From positions 17,482 to 23,043 of the forward strand of contig MENB01000167.1 in assembly GCA_001768125.1 (NCBI GenBank): 5,562 nt of DNA, in the 5' to 3' direction. The stretch's first letter is position 1, and each line of letters begins with the position of its first letter. Both the position numbers and the translations under genes were made by a program. A model generated the notes under the pieces. That model was given only the letters and a program-made list of their open reading frames with translations. It did not search any database and was not told where the DNA came from. Source of the DNA: Armatimonadetes bacterium RBG_19FT_COMBO_69_19. Its GTDB lineage: Bacteria > Sysuimicrobiota > Sysuimicrobiia > Sysuimicrobiales > Kaftiobacteriaceae. This document shows, piece after piece, positions 5,172 through 5,562 of this stretch.

Positions 5172-5562
5172 ATGAAGCTCCACGAGTACCAGGCGAAAGA
5201 GCTCTTCCGGACCTACGCCATCCCCGTGCAGCACGGGGTGGTCATCGAGCGCCCCGATCAGGTTCCCGCGCTCCAGCTGCGCTACCCCGTCGTCCTCAAA
5301 GCGCAGGTGCTGGTCGGCGGGCGGGGCAAGGCCGGCGGCATCAAGCTGGCCCAGACCCCAGCCGAGGCGAAGGACCGCGCCGCGGCGATCCTCGGGATGT
5401 CGATCAAGGGGGAGACCGTGCGCCGCCTGCTGGTCGCGGAGGCGGTCGACATCGGCGCCGAGTACTACCTGGCGATCATCGTCGACCGAAGTTCGCGCGT
5501 CCTCGTCGCGATTGCCAGCAGTTCCGGAGGCATCGACATCGAGGACGTCGCGCGTACGGCGC
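5172..5562 (+). CDS. sucC: Succinyl-CoA ligase (ADP/GDP-forming), beta subunit, N-terminal part
   Basis: The beta subunit pairs with SucD to convert succinyl-CoA, ADP (or GDP) and phosphate to succinate, CoA and ATP (or GTP). Only the first 130 residues are in the window; the full-length subunit is normally about 380-400. It begins MKLHEYQAKELFRTYAIPV, the standard SucC start, followed by the ATP-grasp nucleotide loop KAQVLVGGRGKAGGIKLA (43-60), the VAEAVDIGAEYYLAIIVDRSSR segment (88-109) and SSSGGIDIEDVA (116-127). Most SucC proteins have EGG where this one has SGG at 118-120. Nucleotide preference cannot be fixed from this part. ATG at 5172 lies 1 bp after the acetyltransferase stop, with GAGG at 5163-5166, so translation is probably coupled. 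The frame is open to the window edge. Confidence 0.95.
   Translation, partial: MKLHEYQAKELFRTYAIPVQHGVVIERPDQVPALQLRYPVVLKAQVLVGGRGKAGGIKLAQTPAEAKDRAAAILGMSIKGETVRRLLVAEAVDIGAEYYLAIIVDRSSRVLVAIASSSGGIDIEDVARTA

Overview
This is a high-G+C bacterial chromosome segment, by eye about two-thirds G+C or more, with strong G/C preference at third codon positions in every real gene. It carries part of an oxidative TCA-cycle locus. The genes are packed tightly (gaps of 1 to 14 bp, one overlap) and resemble a free-living aerobic or facultative bacterium. Phylum cannot be fixed from this window. The icd-mdh-sucC grouping, with an LDH-type malate dehydrogenase and a class II fumarase, occurs in several little-cultured high-G+C lineages, but that placement is an inference. 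I see no tRNA, rRNA, CRISPR array, insertion sequence or phage signature.

Layout: a divergent control region at about 2242-2363 separates two transcription units. To the left, on the minus strand, are a GntR/FadR-type (FCD) regulator (2241-1540), fumC (1525-107) and the start of a further gene that overlaps the fumC stop (107 to beyond position 1). To the right, on the plus strand, are icd (2364-3611), mdh (3624-4556), a RimJ/RimL-type GNAT acetyltransferase (4571-5170) and the first 130 codons of sucC (5172 to beyond 5562). sucD is probably next.

Together the enzymes cover isocitrate to 2-oxoglutarate (Icd, NADP type), succinyl-CoA to succinate (SucC with SucD), fumarate to malate (FumC) and malate to oxaloacetate (Mdh). 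The regulator keeps all four metal-ligand positions of the carboxylate-sensing FCD class. It sits between the two units, so it is a plausible local TCA regulator responding to a di- or tricarboxylic acid.

The intergenic region holds a perfect TATAAT that overlaps minus-strand -10-like hexamers, a TGGT-N6-ACCA inverted repeat and a 9-bp inverted repeat with one arm in each leader. These suggest a shared bidirectional, operator-controlled promoter. I find no convincing evidence of a wholly new system. The most interesting points are this control region, the acetyltransferase inside the TCA operon, and the gene that starts within the fumC stop using a ribosome binding site hidden in the fumarase poly-glycine tail.
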